DNA of 64,000 bases from JBGAWK01 sp044227665 (GTDB lineage Bacteria; Bacteroidota; Bacteroidia; Chitinophagales; JADIYW01), in NCBI GenBank assembly GCA_044227665.1, contig JBGAWK010000002.1, forward strand, positions 78,837-142,836, given 5' to 3'. Below are positions 47,977 to 57,556 of this stretch, in pieces (position 1 is the first letter of the stretch; the number at the start of each line of letters is the position of its first letter). The notes beneath the pieces were generated by a model. That model was not told the DNA's origin. It searched no databases and saw only the letters and a list, made by a program, of their open reading frames with translations. A program made the position numbers and the translations under genes.

Positions 47977-49296
47977 ATGAATTTCAAAAGAGAGATTTTG
48001 ATGGGCATTAGTGCTATACTAATTACACAATATGCCATAGCTCAAGATACCAGCAAGGCGGGCTCAGGGATTATTTTTAGTATCGGTGGAGAATTTAAGA
48101 GCAGATTCGAGATCCGAAATGGATATAGAACTTTAGCCCCGAAAGATACTAGCGTAGCCGTGTTTGGTAATATGCGCACTCGTTTGAATCTTGATTTCAA
48201 ATCTCCGCATGTCAATGCCTATATTTCTATTCAGGATGCGAGAGTGTATGGTGAGTATAGTGGTCAATTCAGAGGTGGAAGTATAAATCTATTTGAAGGA
48301 TACGCCGAAGTTCCACTAGGAAAAGGATTTTCTGCAAAGGTAGGGAGGCAGCGTATTATGTATGACAATCAGCGTCTTTTTGCACAAAACGATTGGCGTG
48401 TATGGGCAAGATCCCACGATGCAGTACGCTTCAACTATAAAAATGTAAATACAGATCTAAGCACTATAATAGCCTTCAACCAATCCGCTGAAAATAACTT
48501 TGGTACGGTATATACTCCGACAACTAGCTTAGCATCTGAGGACTATAAATTATTGCATATTGTAGTACTTACGCAAAAACTTAAAAAAGGTTTTACTGTA
48601 TTTGTATTACATGCTGCCGATGGCTTTGAATCTACAATAGCTACAGACAAAAAACACTTACGCATGAGATATACAGATGGCGGCAGAATAGAATGGCAAG
48701 ACAAGAATAAGAAAATCTACCTTACTGCAAATACGTATATGCAATATGGTAAGACTACTGCCAATCAAAAAATATTGGCTTGGTACGTGCAGCCGGAAAT
48801 AAAGATAACTGCTCTTAAAAATACCACCATACGTATAGGGGGTGAGTTCCTAAGTGGTCAGAATGCTGAAAATACAGATAATATAAAATTCAATTCCTTT
48901 GTACCATTATACGGTGTAGCCCATCGCTTCAATGGCTACATGGATTACTTTACCCGATTCCCTTCCGATACCAAAAATGGGGGCTTACTAAATCCATATT
49001 TATTTGTTGATTATAAGCTGAATGACAAAATATCTTTCAGTGAGAATGTACATTATTTTGCTTCTCATCATAATTTATTTAATGAGCGTGTAAAACAAAA
49101 AAAATCATTAGGATACGAAAATGATATATTATTTAATTACAATCCCAACAAAATCATTGGAGTGGAACTAGGATATTGTCTTCTATTGCCTACTACAAGC
49201 TTGGAATATATAAAAAATACTGCGACAGGTAAGTTTAATCAATGGGCATATATACAATTTACCGTAAAACCTGAATTTTTCAAGTACACTAGATAA
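47977..49296 (+). CDS. Outer-membrane porin, alginate export (AlgE-like) family
   Basis: This 439-residue protein has a signal peptide ending at IAQ and a long strand-rich barrel. Segments such as SIGGEFKSRFEIRNGYR, KVGRQRIMYDNQRLFAQNDW and HDAVRFNYKN match the alginate-export porin family widely found in Bacteroidota. Such porins pass anionic or oligosaccharide substrates; export of alginate itself is not implied. No polysaccharide-synthesis genes are adjacent. Confidence 0.8.
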   Translation: MNFKREILMGISAILITQYAIAQDTSKAGSGIIFSIGGEFKSRFEIRNGYRTLAPKDTSVAVFGNMRTRLNLDFKSPHVNAYISIQDARVYGEYSGQFRGGSINLFEGYAEVPLGKGFSAKVGRQRIMYDNQRLFAQNDWRVWARSHDAVRFNYKNVNTDLSTIIAFNQSAENNFGTVYTPTTSLASEDYKLLHIVVLTQKLKKGFTVFVLHAADGFESTIATDKKHLRMRYTDGGRIEWQDKNKKIYLTANTYMQYGKTTANQKILAWYVQPEIKITALKNTTIRIGGEFLSGQNAENTDNIKFNSFVPLYGVAHRFNGYMDYFTRFPSDTKNGGLLNPYLFVDYKLNDKISFSENVHYFASHHNLFNERVKQKKSLGYENDILFNYNPNKIIGVELGYCLLLPTTSLEYIKNTATGKFNQWAYIQFTVKPEFFKYTR

Positions 49297-49405
49297 AATA
49301 GGCTCTACAATGGAGTTTGGTATTGTCAAAAAAATGCGCATAATGTTAAAACCTTGTAAAATAATTATTTGTGGATAGTTATATTTACACAAAATTTTAG
49401 CAAAG

Positions 49406-51166
49406 ATGGAAGTAACTAGACTATTTGATGTTTATAAGTATCAGCAGCAATCATACCCACAGAAGGTAGCAGTTGCGGGAGTAAAAGATGGCAATTGGCA
49501 TACCTTGTCTATAGATGATATTATCCTACAAGCTAATGCATTAAGTCATGGCTTACTGAGTCTAGGACTACAGAAAGGTGACAAAGTAGCCACAGTTACT
49601 TCTTCCAATTGCCCTGAATGGAATATTTGTGATTTGGCAATATCTCAAATTGGATGCATAAATGTGCCATTATATCCTACTATTAGTCCCTCGGAATATG
49701 AATATATTTTAGACCATGCCGAAGCTAAAGTATGTTTTGTCTCTGACGAAGGCTTGTATAAAAAAGTAGTAGCGGCCCAACCCAAGGTAGCATGTTTGCA
49801 GGAAGTATATGTATGGGCAGATATTGCGGGAGCTAAAAGTTGGAATGAAGTAGTAGAAAAAGGTAAGGGTGGCGATGATAATGCAATTAAGGCGATTAGC
49901 GATACTGTAGATGCAATGTCGTTGGCAACTTTGATTTACACATCAGGGACTACGGGATTGCCAAAAGGGGTAATGCTTACCCATAACAATATTATTTCCA
50001 ATGTAAAGACTGTTACTAAAGAATTGCCTATAGAACAAGGGCTTTCTGCATTGAGTTTCCTGCCTTTGTGTCATATCTTTGAGCGTATGGTCATCTATTC
50101 TTACATATATAGTGGCATAAATGTTTATTATTCAGATATAGATACACTTAGCGATAAGCTACAGAGCGTACAGCCGCACTTCTTTACTACCGTACCTCGT
50201 CTATTGGAGAAAGTATATGAAAAAATAGTAAATAAAGGTTTGGAATTAACGGGATTGAAGAAGAAGTTATTCTTTTGGGCGTTGGGTCTCACAGATGATT
50301 ATCAGTATGACAAACAACCAAGCTTGCAGATGAAGCTTGCAGATAAGCTGATATTCAGTAAATGGCGTTTGGCGTTAGGAGGAAGAGTACGAGGAATAGT
50401 TACGGGTTCTGCCGCATGTCCGCTAAAAATAGCGAGAGTATTCTCTGCTGCGGGAATTCCTATACGTGAAGGTTATGGACTTACCGAGACTTCTCCGGTA
50501 CTTACTTTTAATAGATTTAGTGAGGGAGGGGCAATGTTGGGAACAGTGGGGATGCCTATACAAGATGTGGAAATCCGTATAGCCGAAGATGGAGAAATAT
50601 TAGCCAAGGGACCAAATATCATGAAAGGATATTATAAAGAAGACGACAAAACGAATGAAGCAATCAAAGATGGATGGTTTCATACAGGGGATGTGGGTAC
50701 TTTTATCACAGCACCTAATGGCAATAAATTCTTAAAAATCACAGACCGAAAAAAGGAATTGCTGAAAACCTCAGGCGGAAAATATGTCGCTCCAGCACCT
50801 ATAGAAAGTAAATTCCGCGAGTCTTTCTATGTAGAACAAATCATGGTAGTGGGTGAAGGTAAGAAATTTGTATCTGCCCTTATAGTCCCGGCATTTCCGG
50901 CACTTATAGAGTGGGCAAAAGAACAAGGAATTGGTGTATCGGCAAATAGCGATTTGATTCAGAATGAAAAAGTCCAGTCGTTATATAAAAATCTGATAGA
51001 AGAAATCAACCCAAATTTCAACCACATAGAGCAGATAAAGAAATTTAAGCTACTTCCTCACGAATGGACGGTAGATACCAAAGAACTTACACCTACCATG
51101 AAAATCAAGAGAAAGGTAATTTCTGAAAAGTATGCTAAAGAGATTATAGATATATATGGGGAGTAA
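49406..51166 (+). CDS. Long-chain fatty acid-CoA ligase
   Basis: This 586-residue AMP-binding enzyme activates fatty acids to acyl-CoA. The ATP motif YTSGTTGLPKG (178-188), REGYGLTETSPV and the hinge GDVGTF..TDRKKELLKTSGGKYV are intact. It resembles the long-chain group (FadD15-like) rather than acetyl-CoA synthetases. Its product could be bound by the ACBP encoded at 6980. It converges with the GT4 gene with a 4-bp gap. Confidence 0.92.
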   Translation: MEVTRLFDVYKYQQQSYPQKVAVAGVKDGNWHTLSIDDIILQANALSHGLLSLGLQKGDKVATVTSSNCPEWNICDLAISQIGCINVPLYPTISPSEYEYILDHAEAKVCFVSDEGLYKKVVAAQPKVACLQEVYVWADIAGAKSWNEVVEKGKGGDDNAIKAISDTVDAMSLATLIYTSGTTGLPKGVMLTHNNIISNVKTVTKELPIEQGLSALSFLPLCHIFERMVIYSYIYSGINVYYSDIDTLSDKLQSVQPHFFTTVPRLLEKVYEKIVNKGLELTGLKKKLFFWALGLTDDYQYDKQPSLQMKLADKLIFSKWRLALGGRVRGIVTGSAACPLKIARVFSAAGIPIREGYGLTETSPVLTFNRFSEGGAMLGTVGMPIQDVEIRIAEDGEILAKGPNIMKGYYKEDDKTNEAIKDGWFHTGDVGTFITAPNGNKFLKITDRKKELLKTSGGKYVAPAPIESKFRESFYVEQIMVVGEGKKFVSALIVPAFPALIEWAKEQGIGVSANSDLIQNEKVQSLYKNLIEEINPNFNHIEQIKKFKLLPHEWTVDTKELTPTMKIKRKVISEKYAKEIIDIYGE

Positions 51167-51170
51167 TAAA

Positions 51171-52319
51171 TTATGCTTCATTTAGGACTCTATTATACAT
51201 AGCTATTGTTCTGTCGAGCATGATGTCCATCGTATATTGAGACGCTAATTTCTCTTTTCCTGCCTTGCCCATATTCTTAGCGAAATCTTTATTTTTTAAG
51301 AGATATATTATCTTCTCTTTTAAAATTTCTTTATCAAAAGGAGGTATGAGATATCCATCCACACCGTCAGTGATGATCTCATTTGGTGCAGGCACATCAA
51401 AAGCAATTACAGGTACTTCACTATGCCATGCCTCTAGGATCACTACGCCGAACCCTTCAGCACTAGATGGCAACAGCTCTATATCTGAACTTGTTAGATA
51501 GTCATGAATATTATTGCAGAATCCTGTAAATATTACACTTTTATCAACTTTCATTTGGGTAGATAGTTTTTCTAATTCTTGTTTGTGATTTCCTTCGCCA
51601 ACGATTAGGAGTTTAATATCTGGAATTTCCTTAATAATATCTGGAAGTATTTCTATGACAAGATGATGTTGTTTTAATGGTACTAATCTTCCGATAATAA
51701 TCATTTGGTTATTAGAAAGTCTGTATTTTTCTGTTTCATTAGAATTTTGTATATAGCTAAAGTCAAAGCCTAATGGGATAATCTCAATTTTGTCAGATTT
51801 AATAAGTTTTGTATCTACTAATAGTTTTGCTAAACCTTTAGAGACAGAGATATTATTATCAATAAAAAGATTAGAAAATTTTGAAGTCCAAGCATAAAAA
51901 TCAATAAACTTATCAGATTTTGAATTAAAGCCATACTCTTTAATATAAGCTTCATCATAACCATGCTTTGTCGAAATAATTTTAATGTTATGTCTGAAAA
52001 TCAGTTTTGTTATTCCTCCAATAATATCTGCATGGAGAAGATTAGTTTGAAGTATATCGTAATCTCCTTTTTTGAGTATTTTATTAATGTGATAATATAA
52101 TCTCAGCGAGAATGGTCCTCGATAGGGAACTCGGAATACATTTATTCCATTTTCAATAATTTCATTGATAAAGTCATCATTTAAGTGTTCTGAACCTTTG
52201 GGTTCCATAGCAAGAAAATCTGCAACTATACCTCTTTTATTTAATTCTAATAACAGCGTTTTGATATACAGCTCCGAGCCAGAAATTCCGGCAATCTTTT
52301 GCGTAATTAGAATTTTCAT
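51171..52319 (-). CDS. GT4-family glycosyltransferase
   Basis: This 382-residue GT-B fold enzyme has an N-terminal GT4-type start (MKILITQKIAGISGSELYIK). The C-terminal family-1 nucleotide-sugar domain includes IIGRLVPLKQHHLVIE and the E-x7-E motif in SSAEGFGVVILEAWHSEVP. It transfers a sugar to an envelope glycan or lipid, but no glycan cluster surrounds it. The -7 box TAATTTTG lies exactly 4 bp upstream of the ATG. Confidence 0.9.
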   Translation of the reverse strand: MKILITQKIAGISGSELYIKTLLLELNKRGIVADFLAMEPKGSEHLNDDFINEIIENGINVFRVPYRGPFSLRLYYHINKILKKGDYDILQTNLLHADIIGGITKLIFRHNIKIISTKHGYDEAYIKEYGFNSKSDKFIDFYAWTSKFSNLFIDNNISVSKGLAKLLVDTKLIKSDKIEIIPLGFDFSYIQNSNETEKYRLSNNQMIIIGRLVPLKQHHLVIEILPDIIKEIPDIKLLIVGEGNHKQELEKLSTQMKVDKSVIFTGFCNNIHDYLTSSDIELLPSSAEGFGVVILEAWHSEVPVIAFDVPAPNEIITDGVDGYLIPPFDKEILKEKIIYLLKNKDFAKNMGKAGKEKLASQYTMDIMLDRTIAMYNRVLNEA

Positions 52320-52323
52320 AAAG

Positions 52324-52331
52324 CAAAATTA
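52324..52331 (-). promoter_or_regulatory. -7 box 4 bp before the GT4 gene
   Basis: The minus strand reads TAATTTTG, then CTTT, then ATG. It is one of five genes with exactly this spacing. Confidence 0.55.
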
Positions 52332-52360
52332 AGGATTATCTCTAGCTAAATAAATTAAAA

Positions 52361-53617
52361 CTAGGTCTTCTTCTCCTTTTTTTTCGCAGCAGGAAAAAGA
52401 ATGTTGTTAAGGATAAGTCTATATCCAGGGCTATTGGGATGCAAATTTAGGTCTGTAGGTGGATCTCCGACCAAGTGCCTATAATCTTCGGGGTCGTGGC
52501 CTCCATAGAATGTCCATGTTCCTTTGCCATATTCTCCATGTATGTATCTAGCTTCTTCCAATGCTTTATATTCACCCATTACTAACACATCTTTTTTTAT
52601 TGCAGACTTACGAAAGGCAGTAGTTTGTCCCATAAATCCGGGAATAACTCGCATGTGATTTTGTGTGAGCATAGAAGGTACTTGATCCCACTTTGCAGAG
52701 AACTCGAACAATGTAAAAATATCTTGTTTTTCAGATACAGGGCGACTTTGAGGCACATCTATATTAGAAAATTCATATTCATAGGGATTTAAACTCAATG
52801 CAAAATTTTCAAAAGCAAAGCACCTATCGTAGGCTAACTTATCTTGACAGTTCGGATCTATAGGATCACCATCAAACACTTGGTGGCATATATCTGTGCC
52901 TTCTGCGGCTAAAGCTATATCATAGCTGTCGGTAGCACTACACATAGCAAACATGAATCCTCCTCCCATGACAAAATCCCTAACCTTCTTGCTTACTGCT
53001 AATTTCTCTTGTGATACTTTGTCAAACCCTAATTTTTTGGCTCGGGCTTCGCTATCTTGCTGGTCTTTTATATACCATTCTGCATTGTGGTAAGAGGCGT
53101 AGAATTTGCCGTATTGCCCCGTGAAGTCTTCATGATGGAGGTGTAGCCAGTCATACAAATTGAGTTCGTCATTTATTATTTCTTCATCGTATATGACAGT
53201 ATAAGGAATTTCAGCATACGTTAGCACCAAAGTAACGGCATCATCCCAGGGCATTTTAGACTTTGGAGAATATACTGCCACTTTGGGTGGCTTTTCGAGT
53301 CGTATTGCATCCATATTCACCTCTGGAAGTGAGATTTCATCTATAATTTTTGACATGGCGGCATCAGAAACTATGTCATACTTTACGCTGCGTATAAGAC
53401 ATTCTTTCTCTAGTTCTTTTGCATAAGGAATGCTGAAACTCCCTCCTCTATAATTGAGCAGCCAATCTGCCGTAATTCCTTTGGTAAGTGTCCAATAGGT
53501 GATACCATAAGCTTTGAGATGGTTTGTCTGAGTTTCATCCATAGGTATCAGCAGATAATTAGCCTTGCTATTCAGGCTTAGGAGCAAGAATATATATAAT
53601 ATCAGTGATTTTCCCAT
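52361..53617 (-). CDS. Secreted glutamine-amidotransferase-like protein of the family often misnamed asparagine synthetase B
   Basis: This 418-residue protein has a signal peptide (to about residue 20, SKANY). It belongs to a Bacteroidota family that databases often call asparagine synthetase B, but it has neither an N-terminal Cys nor an Asn-synthase ATP-binding domain. A class I amidotransferase-like nucleophile segment, MGGGFMFAMCSATDSYDIAL, with a central Cys, and the late motif GTWTFYGGHDPEDYRHL are visible. The reaction is unknown; a periplasmic or surface hydrolase is plausible. The start ATG is 14 bp after a TATTTTTG box (53632-53639). Confidence 0.7.
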   Translation of the reverse strand: MGKSLILYIFLLLSLNSKANYLLIPMDETQTNHLKAYGITYWTLTKGITADWLLNYRGGSFSIPYAKELEKECLIRSVKYDIVSDAAMSKIIDEISLPEVNMDAIRLEKPPKVAVYSPKSKMPWDDAVTLVLTYAEIPYTVIYDEEIINDELNLYDWLHLHHEDFTGQYGKFYASYHNAEWYIKDQQDSEARAKKLGFDKVSQEKLAVSKKVRDFVMGGGFMFAMCSATDSYDIALAAEGTDICHQVFDGDPIDPNCQDKLAYDRCFAFENFALSLNPYEYEFSNIDVPQSRPVSEKQDIFTLFEFSAKWDQVPSMLTQNHMRVIPGFMGQTTAFRKSAIKKDVLVMGEYKALEEARYIHGEYGKGTWTFYGGHDPEDYRHLVGDPPTDLNLHPNSPGYRLILNNILFPAAKKKEKKT

Positions 53618-53693
53618 CTTAAAAATATCCTCAAAAATAATGCGAACTTTATTACTTACTGTGTATATTTATTCAGTTTAACAAATTGAGTGT

Positions 53694-54197
53694 ATGAGAA
53701 AATTGCTATTTGCCTTAATATTTGTGTCTAGCTGTTCTATTTATGCTACTGAAGCCATAAGTAAAGAGGTCTCTCTTTCTTTATTTTTAAGAAAAATAAT
53801 TTCTGCTTATGAAGATGGAATGAGTGCTGTAGAAAAATATAAGGGTAATCAAAAAATCAAAAGCAAATACTATATAGATGATGATTTACGTGCCTGTACA
53901 ATCACTCCTAAGAATGCTGTGGAATCCTTCCTTGCAGACTTTAGTTCTAGCTATGTCTATTATGCATATTATGGTGATTCTCAGAATAAAGCAGAGTTAG
54001 CTCCTAAATTTCAGAAGCTGAAATCGGAGTTCGTAAAGTTTATGGATAAGCTAAGTGATTTTAGTGTAAGAGATAATAATTCTGAATACACTATAGAATA
54101 TAAATCAGATTACTGCGAGGTTACGCTAGAAATGTACGAGAATTCCAACCTCCCTGATGGCACTTGGTGTATCACCTTAAATATTGATGCCTTTTAA
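53694..54197 (+). CDS. Small secreted protein, unknown function
   Basis: This 167-residue protein has a secretion signal in the first ~20 residues (MRKLLFALIFVSSCSIYATE). VSSC could act as a lipobox (Cys14), so it may be a lipoprotein. The mature part is Lys/Tyr-rich and ends with beta-like segments (CEVTLEMYEN, GTWCITLNIDAF). I do not recognise the family. It converges with der, with only 3 bp between the stop codons. Confidence 0.65.
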   Translation: MRKLLFALIFVSSCSIYATEAISKEVSLSLFLRKIISAYEDGMSAVEKYKGNQKIKSKYYIDDDLRACTITPKNAVESFLADFSSSYVYYAYYGDSQNKAELAPKFQKLKSEFVKFMDKLSDFSVRDNNSEYTIEYKSDYCEVTLEMYENSNLPDGTWCITLNIDAF

Positions 54198-54200
54198 GTC

Positions 54201-55508
54201 TTATTTTTTTCTGAAAAAGATATGTATAGGTACTCCAGTGAGCGTGAAATGACTTCGTAATTTATTTTCCAAATAATTTCTGTAAGGTTGCCTGATATAA
54301 TCGGGATGATTGCAGAAAAATGCAAATGTAGGTACCTTGCCGGGTAGCTGCGTGATATATTTTATCTTGATATACTCACCCCGATATGCAGGGGGAGGGT
54401 ATTTTTCTATCTCTGGAAGCATGACATCATTCAATTTGGATGTAGGGATACGCAAATGTCTATTCTCAAATACTTGCAACAGCACATCTACAGCCTTGTA
54501 AATTCTTTGTTTTTCAATGGCAGATATAAATATTACGGGGACATCTGTAAAGGGTGCAAGCCTTTCTCTTATATTCTTTTCATAGTTTGCCATCGTATGG
54601 TTGTCCTTAGTGATAAGATCCCATTTGTTTACGAGTACTACTACGCCTTTTTTCTTACTATCAATTATAGAAAATATTTTTAAATCCTGATTTTCTATTC
54701 CTAATGTAGCGTCCAATATTAATAAGCACACATCGGCTTCATCTATAGCTTTTATAGCACGGATTACACTATAGAATTCTAGATTTTCTACTACTTTACT
54801 TTTTCTGCGAATACCAGCGGTATCTATGAGTAAAAATTCTCTACCATAGAGATTATAATGTGTGTGAATAGAGTCTCTAGTAGTACCTGCAACGTTGGTT
54901 ACGATATTTCTATTTTCTCCTATTAGTGTATTAAGCAATGTTGATTTGCCCACATTAGGCTGCCCTACGATAGCGATTTTGGGGAGTTCTTCCTCTTCTT
55001 CCTGATTATGGTCTTCTGGAATCTTTTCTGTGATGGCATCCAGCAATTCTCCTGTGCCACTACCACTCATAGATGATAGCGTAAATAACTCTTCAAAGCC
55101 CAAACTATAAAATTCCCCGGAATCATAAGCGCGTTGTTGATTATCTACCTTGTTGACAACCAATAATACGGGCTTATTGGTCTTGCGTAGTTCTTGCGCC
55201 AGAGCATCATCGAGGTCTGTAATGCCTGTAGTTACATCTACCATAAATAAAAGTATGGAGGCTTCTTCAATGGCAATGATAACTTGCTCTTTGATAGCTT
55301 GCTCAAAAACATCGGAGGAAGATGGAACAAAGCCACCGGTATCAATGATATTAAATATTTTCCCATTCCATTCCGTGACATCGTATTGCCTATCACGAGT
55401 TACGCCGCTTAAATCATCAGTTATAGCTTTTCGAGCTCCTACCAGTCTGTTGAATAATGTGGATTTTCCTACATTGGGTCTGCCTACTATGGCTACTGTA
55501 TATCCCAT
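54201..55508 (-). CDS. der: Ribosome assembly GTPase Der (EngA)
   Basis: This 435-residue protein has two tandem GTPase domains (GRPNVGKS at 9-16 and GQPNVGKST near 180), DTGG/DTAG switch motifs, NKVD and NKWD specificity motifs, and the C-terminal KH-like domain (about 350-435). It works in maturation of the 50S ribosomal subunit. A TACCTTTG box ends exactly 4 bp before its ATG. The gene era lies 32 bp upstream on the same strand. Confidence 0.97.
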   Translation of the reverse strand: MGYTVAIVGRPNVGKSTLFNRLVGARKAITDDLSGVTRDRQYDVTEWNGKIFNIIDTGGFVPSSSDVFEQAIKEQVIIAIEEASILLFMVDVTTGITDLDDALAQELRKTNKPVLLVVNKVDNQQRAYDSGEFYSLGFEELFTLSSMSGSGTGELLDAITEKIPEDHNQEEEEELPKIAIVGQPNVGKSTLLNTLIGENRNIVTNVAGTTRDSIHTHYNLYGREFLLIDTAGIRRKSKVVENLEFYSVIRAIKAIDEADVCLLILDATLGIENQDLKIFSIIDSKKKGVVVLVNKWDLITKDNHTMANYEKNIRERLAPFTDVPVIFISAIEKQRIYKAVDVLLQVFENRHLRIPTSKLNDVMLPEIEKYPPPAYRGEYIKIKYITQLPGKVPTFAFFCNHPDYIRQPYRNYLENKLRSHFTLTGVPIHIFFRKK

Positions 55509-55512
55509 GGTG

Positions 55513-55520
55513 CAAAGGTA
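55513..55520 (-). promoter_or_regulatory. -7 box 4 bp before der
   Basis: The minus strand reads TACCTTTG, CACC, then ATG. The predicted transcription start coincides with the start codon. Confidence 0.6.
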
Positions 55521-55540
55521 GGTAAATTTTCAGACACTTA

Positions 55541-56425
55541 TCAGTCACCTACATAATAGCCGAAGTTCTTGAGGTGAAAGTCGCTCTCCCTCCAATCTTT
55601 GGATACTTTTACAAAGGTCTGCAAGAATACTTTTTTGCCCAAAAAGGCTTCCATATCTTCTCTGGACTGAGTGCCCACTTTCTTGAGCATCTCGCCTTTT
55701 TTGCCTATAAGTATGGGCTTTTGGGAGTCTCTTTCTACGTAAATGACGGCACTTATACGTGCGATTTCGGGACTGTCCTCGTAGGCTTCCACGACCACTT
55801 CTGTGGCATAAGGTATTTCTTCATGGTAGTTGAGGAAAATTTTTTCCCGGATTATTTCTGTAATAAAAAAACGTATAGGTCTATCCGAAAGTTCATCTTT
55901 GGGAAAGTAAGGTGGCGATTCCGGTATGCATTTTATAATAAAGTCAAGAAGTATATGCTTATATTTATTATCTCTAGCACTGAGACATAAGGCAGTAGCT
56001 TTCGGAAAATCTTGTTGCCAAAGGTCTAACTGTTCTTTCGCAATATTTTCATCTACAGTATCTATTTTATTGAGCAGTAGAAGTGTAGGGATGTCTTGAG
56101 ATTTTATAATTTCATATTCTTTGGGCTGTGTGTCGGGCTTATCCTTGATTTCTGCCATGTATATAAAGATATCAGCATCTTCGAGGCTGGATTTTATAAA
56201 CTCCATCATCCGAGCATGCAACTTGTAGTGTGGCTGTAAGATGCCGGGAAGGTCGGATACTATAATTTGGTAATCATCATTATTTATGATGCCAAAAATT
56301 CTGTGTCGGGTCGTTTGGGCTTTTTTAGTAATTATGGATAATTTTTCGCCTACCAATAGATTAGCAAGCGTAGATTTCCCTACATTGGGCTTGCCGAGTA
56401 TATTCACAAATCCTGATCGATGCAT
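55541..56425 (-). CDS. era: GTPase Era
   Basis: This 294-residue GTPase binds 16S rRNA near the anti-Shine-Dalgarno end during 30S assembly. The GTPase motifs GKPNVGKST (11-19), TTRHRIFGI, DLPG and LNKIDTV and the C-terminal KH domain (LIGKKGEMLKKVG) are present. The ATG at 56425 is preferred to a TTG at 56437. It precedes der, another ribosome-assembly GTPase. Confidence 0.96.
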   Translation of the reverse strand: MHRSGFVNILGKPNVGKSTLANLLVGEKLSIITKKAQTTRHRIFGIINNDDYQIIVSDLPGILQPHYKLHARMMEFIKSSLEDADIFIYMAEIKDKPDTQPKEYEIIKSQDIPTLLLLNKIDTVDENIAKEQLDLWQQDFPKATALCLSARDNKYKHILLDFIIKCIPESPPYFPKDELSDRPIRFFITEIIREKIFLNYHEEIPYATEVVVEAYEDSPEIARISAVIYVERDSQKPILIGKKGEMLKKVGTQSREDMEAFLGKKVFLQTFVKVSKDWRESDFHLKNFGYYVGD

Positions 56426-56458
56426 AATATAGCGCAAGATACCCCATTCTCAATCATT

Positions 56459-57556
56459 TTACTGTAGAAATTTCTTCTGCATAAAGTAATCCCACAAAAA
56501 TATTATTATTCCATATCCTACTATTGCAATTGGAACTAGGATTATTACAAAAACCAATCCATACCCATGAGATTTTACAGCGTGTATTCCTATAGCTTTA
56601 TCTATAAGATCATAAAAAAAACATAATGAAATATAAGCTAACACAGGTATTAAGATGATGCCTAATATTTTAGTCCATAGGAAGCTTTTGTTTTGACCTT
56701 TGCGATATCTTCTGATACTAAATAGATGAATAATTACCATGATTACTGCCAAAACTAGGGAGAACCCAAATGGAGAAATGCGTATCATCCACTTGGCTAA
56801 TGCCGACATAGATGGTGAATAACTTATAAGTATCATCTCATCCTTAGGCAGATGATGTGTATGCCATGATGCTTTCTCTTGAAGGTCTCCACTAAAGGAC
56901 TCTGCCCTAATATTTGTAGAAATGGTGTCACGAAATTGAGTGGCATCTAAATGGATATTCAAGTCGCCAAAAGCCTTCCAATAGCGTGCCGGAGACAATG
57001 AGTACCTAAAAATATATTTCTTCATCCAACCTCTTTTGTCGATATATGGTTTCGCATCATAATATACATCTATTACATGGGTAGGCTTATCAAAGTTCAG
57101 TAGAAAATATTTTAGCTCTGACATGCTTATACTTGTCTTTTCTGAATTATCTAGTCCAAGTGGAATCTCAATATTAGCTTTTTCATTATTTTTTATGAAA
57201 TAGGGTTCAAAATATTGCTCGACAGCTACTATATCGCTGCTATATTCATTGAAAGTCTTCACAGGTACGGGTTTTCCATCGAGCAGTACCGAAAATTTGG
57301 TATTAATTTCAGGCGCATAGAATAACATAGGCGCATCATTTCTCTTTGACAAAGCTTTTAATTCATACCGAATATGGTAGGAAGCTTTCTGAAAATTAGA
57401 ATCAAGATAGATGTAGATATCTTCCTGTAGAATTTCTACATTTTGAGCAACGAAAGGCTCACCCATTGTACTCCCAATCAATATTGGAGAAGCCATATTT
57501 GCCCAACATACATAACACTGTAGGCTTGAAAATAGTACAAAGATTATTTTTTTCAT
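56459..57556 (-). CDS. Membrane protein with signal peptide and periplasmic domain, unknown
   Basis: This 365-residue protein has a signal peptide (about 1-20), a periplasmic beta-rich domain of ~240 residues (with YIYLDSNFQKASYHIRYEL, and ISYSPSMSAL before the first helix) and three C-terminal membrane helices (about 265-285, 300-320 and 335-358). The family is not recognised. It overlaps the upstream gene by 4 bp (ATGA), so the two are probably co-translated. Confidence 0.65.
   Translation of the reverse strand: MKKIIFVLFSSLQCYVCWANMASPILIGSTMGEPFVAQNVEILQEDIYIYLDSNFQKASYHIRYELKALSKRNDAPMLFYAPEINTKFSVLLDGKPVPVKTFNEYSSDIVAVEQYFEPYFIKNNEKANIEIPLGLDNSEKTSISMSELKYFLLNFDKPTHVIDVYYDAKPYIDKRGWMKKYIFRYSLSPARYWKAFGDLNIHLDATQFRDTISTNIRAESFSGDLQEKASWHTHHLPKDEMILISYSPSMSALAKWMIRISPFGFSLVLAVIMVIIHLFSIRRYRKGQNKSFLWTKILGIILIPVLAYISLCFFYDLIDKAIGIHAVKSHGYGLVFVIILVPIAIVGYGIIIFLWDYFMQKKFLQ

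Noticed and set aside
52361..53617. Asparagine synthetase B
   Set aside because: No N-terminal nucleophile Cys, no Asn-synthase ATP motif, and a signal peptide is present.
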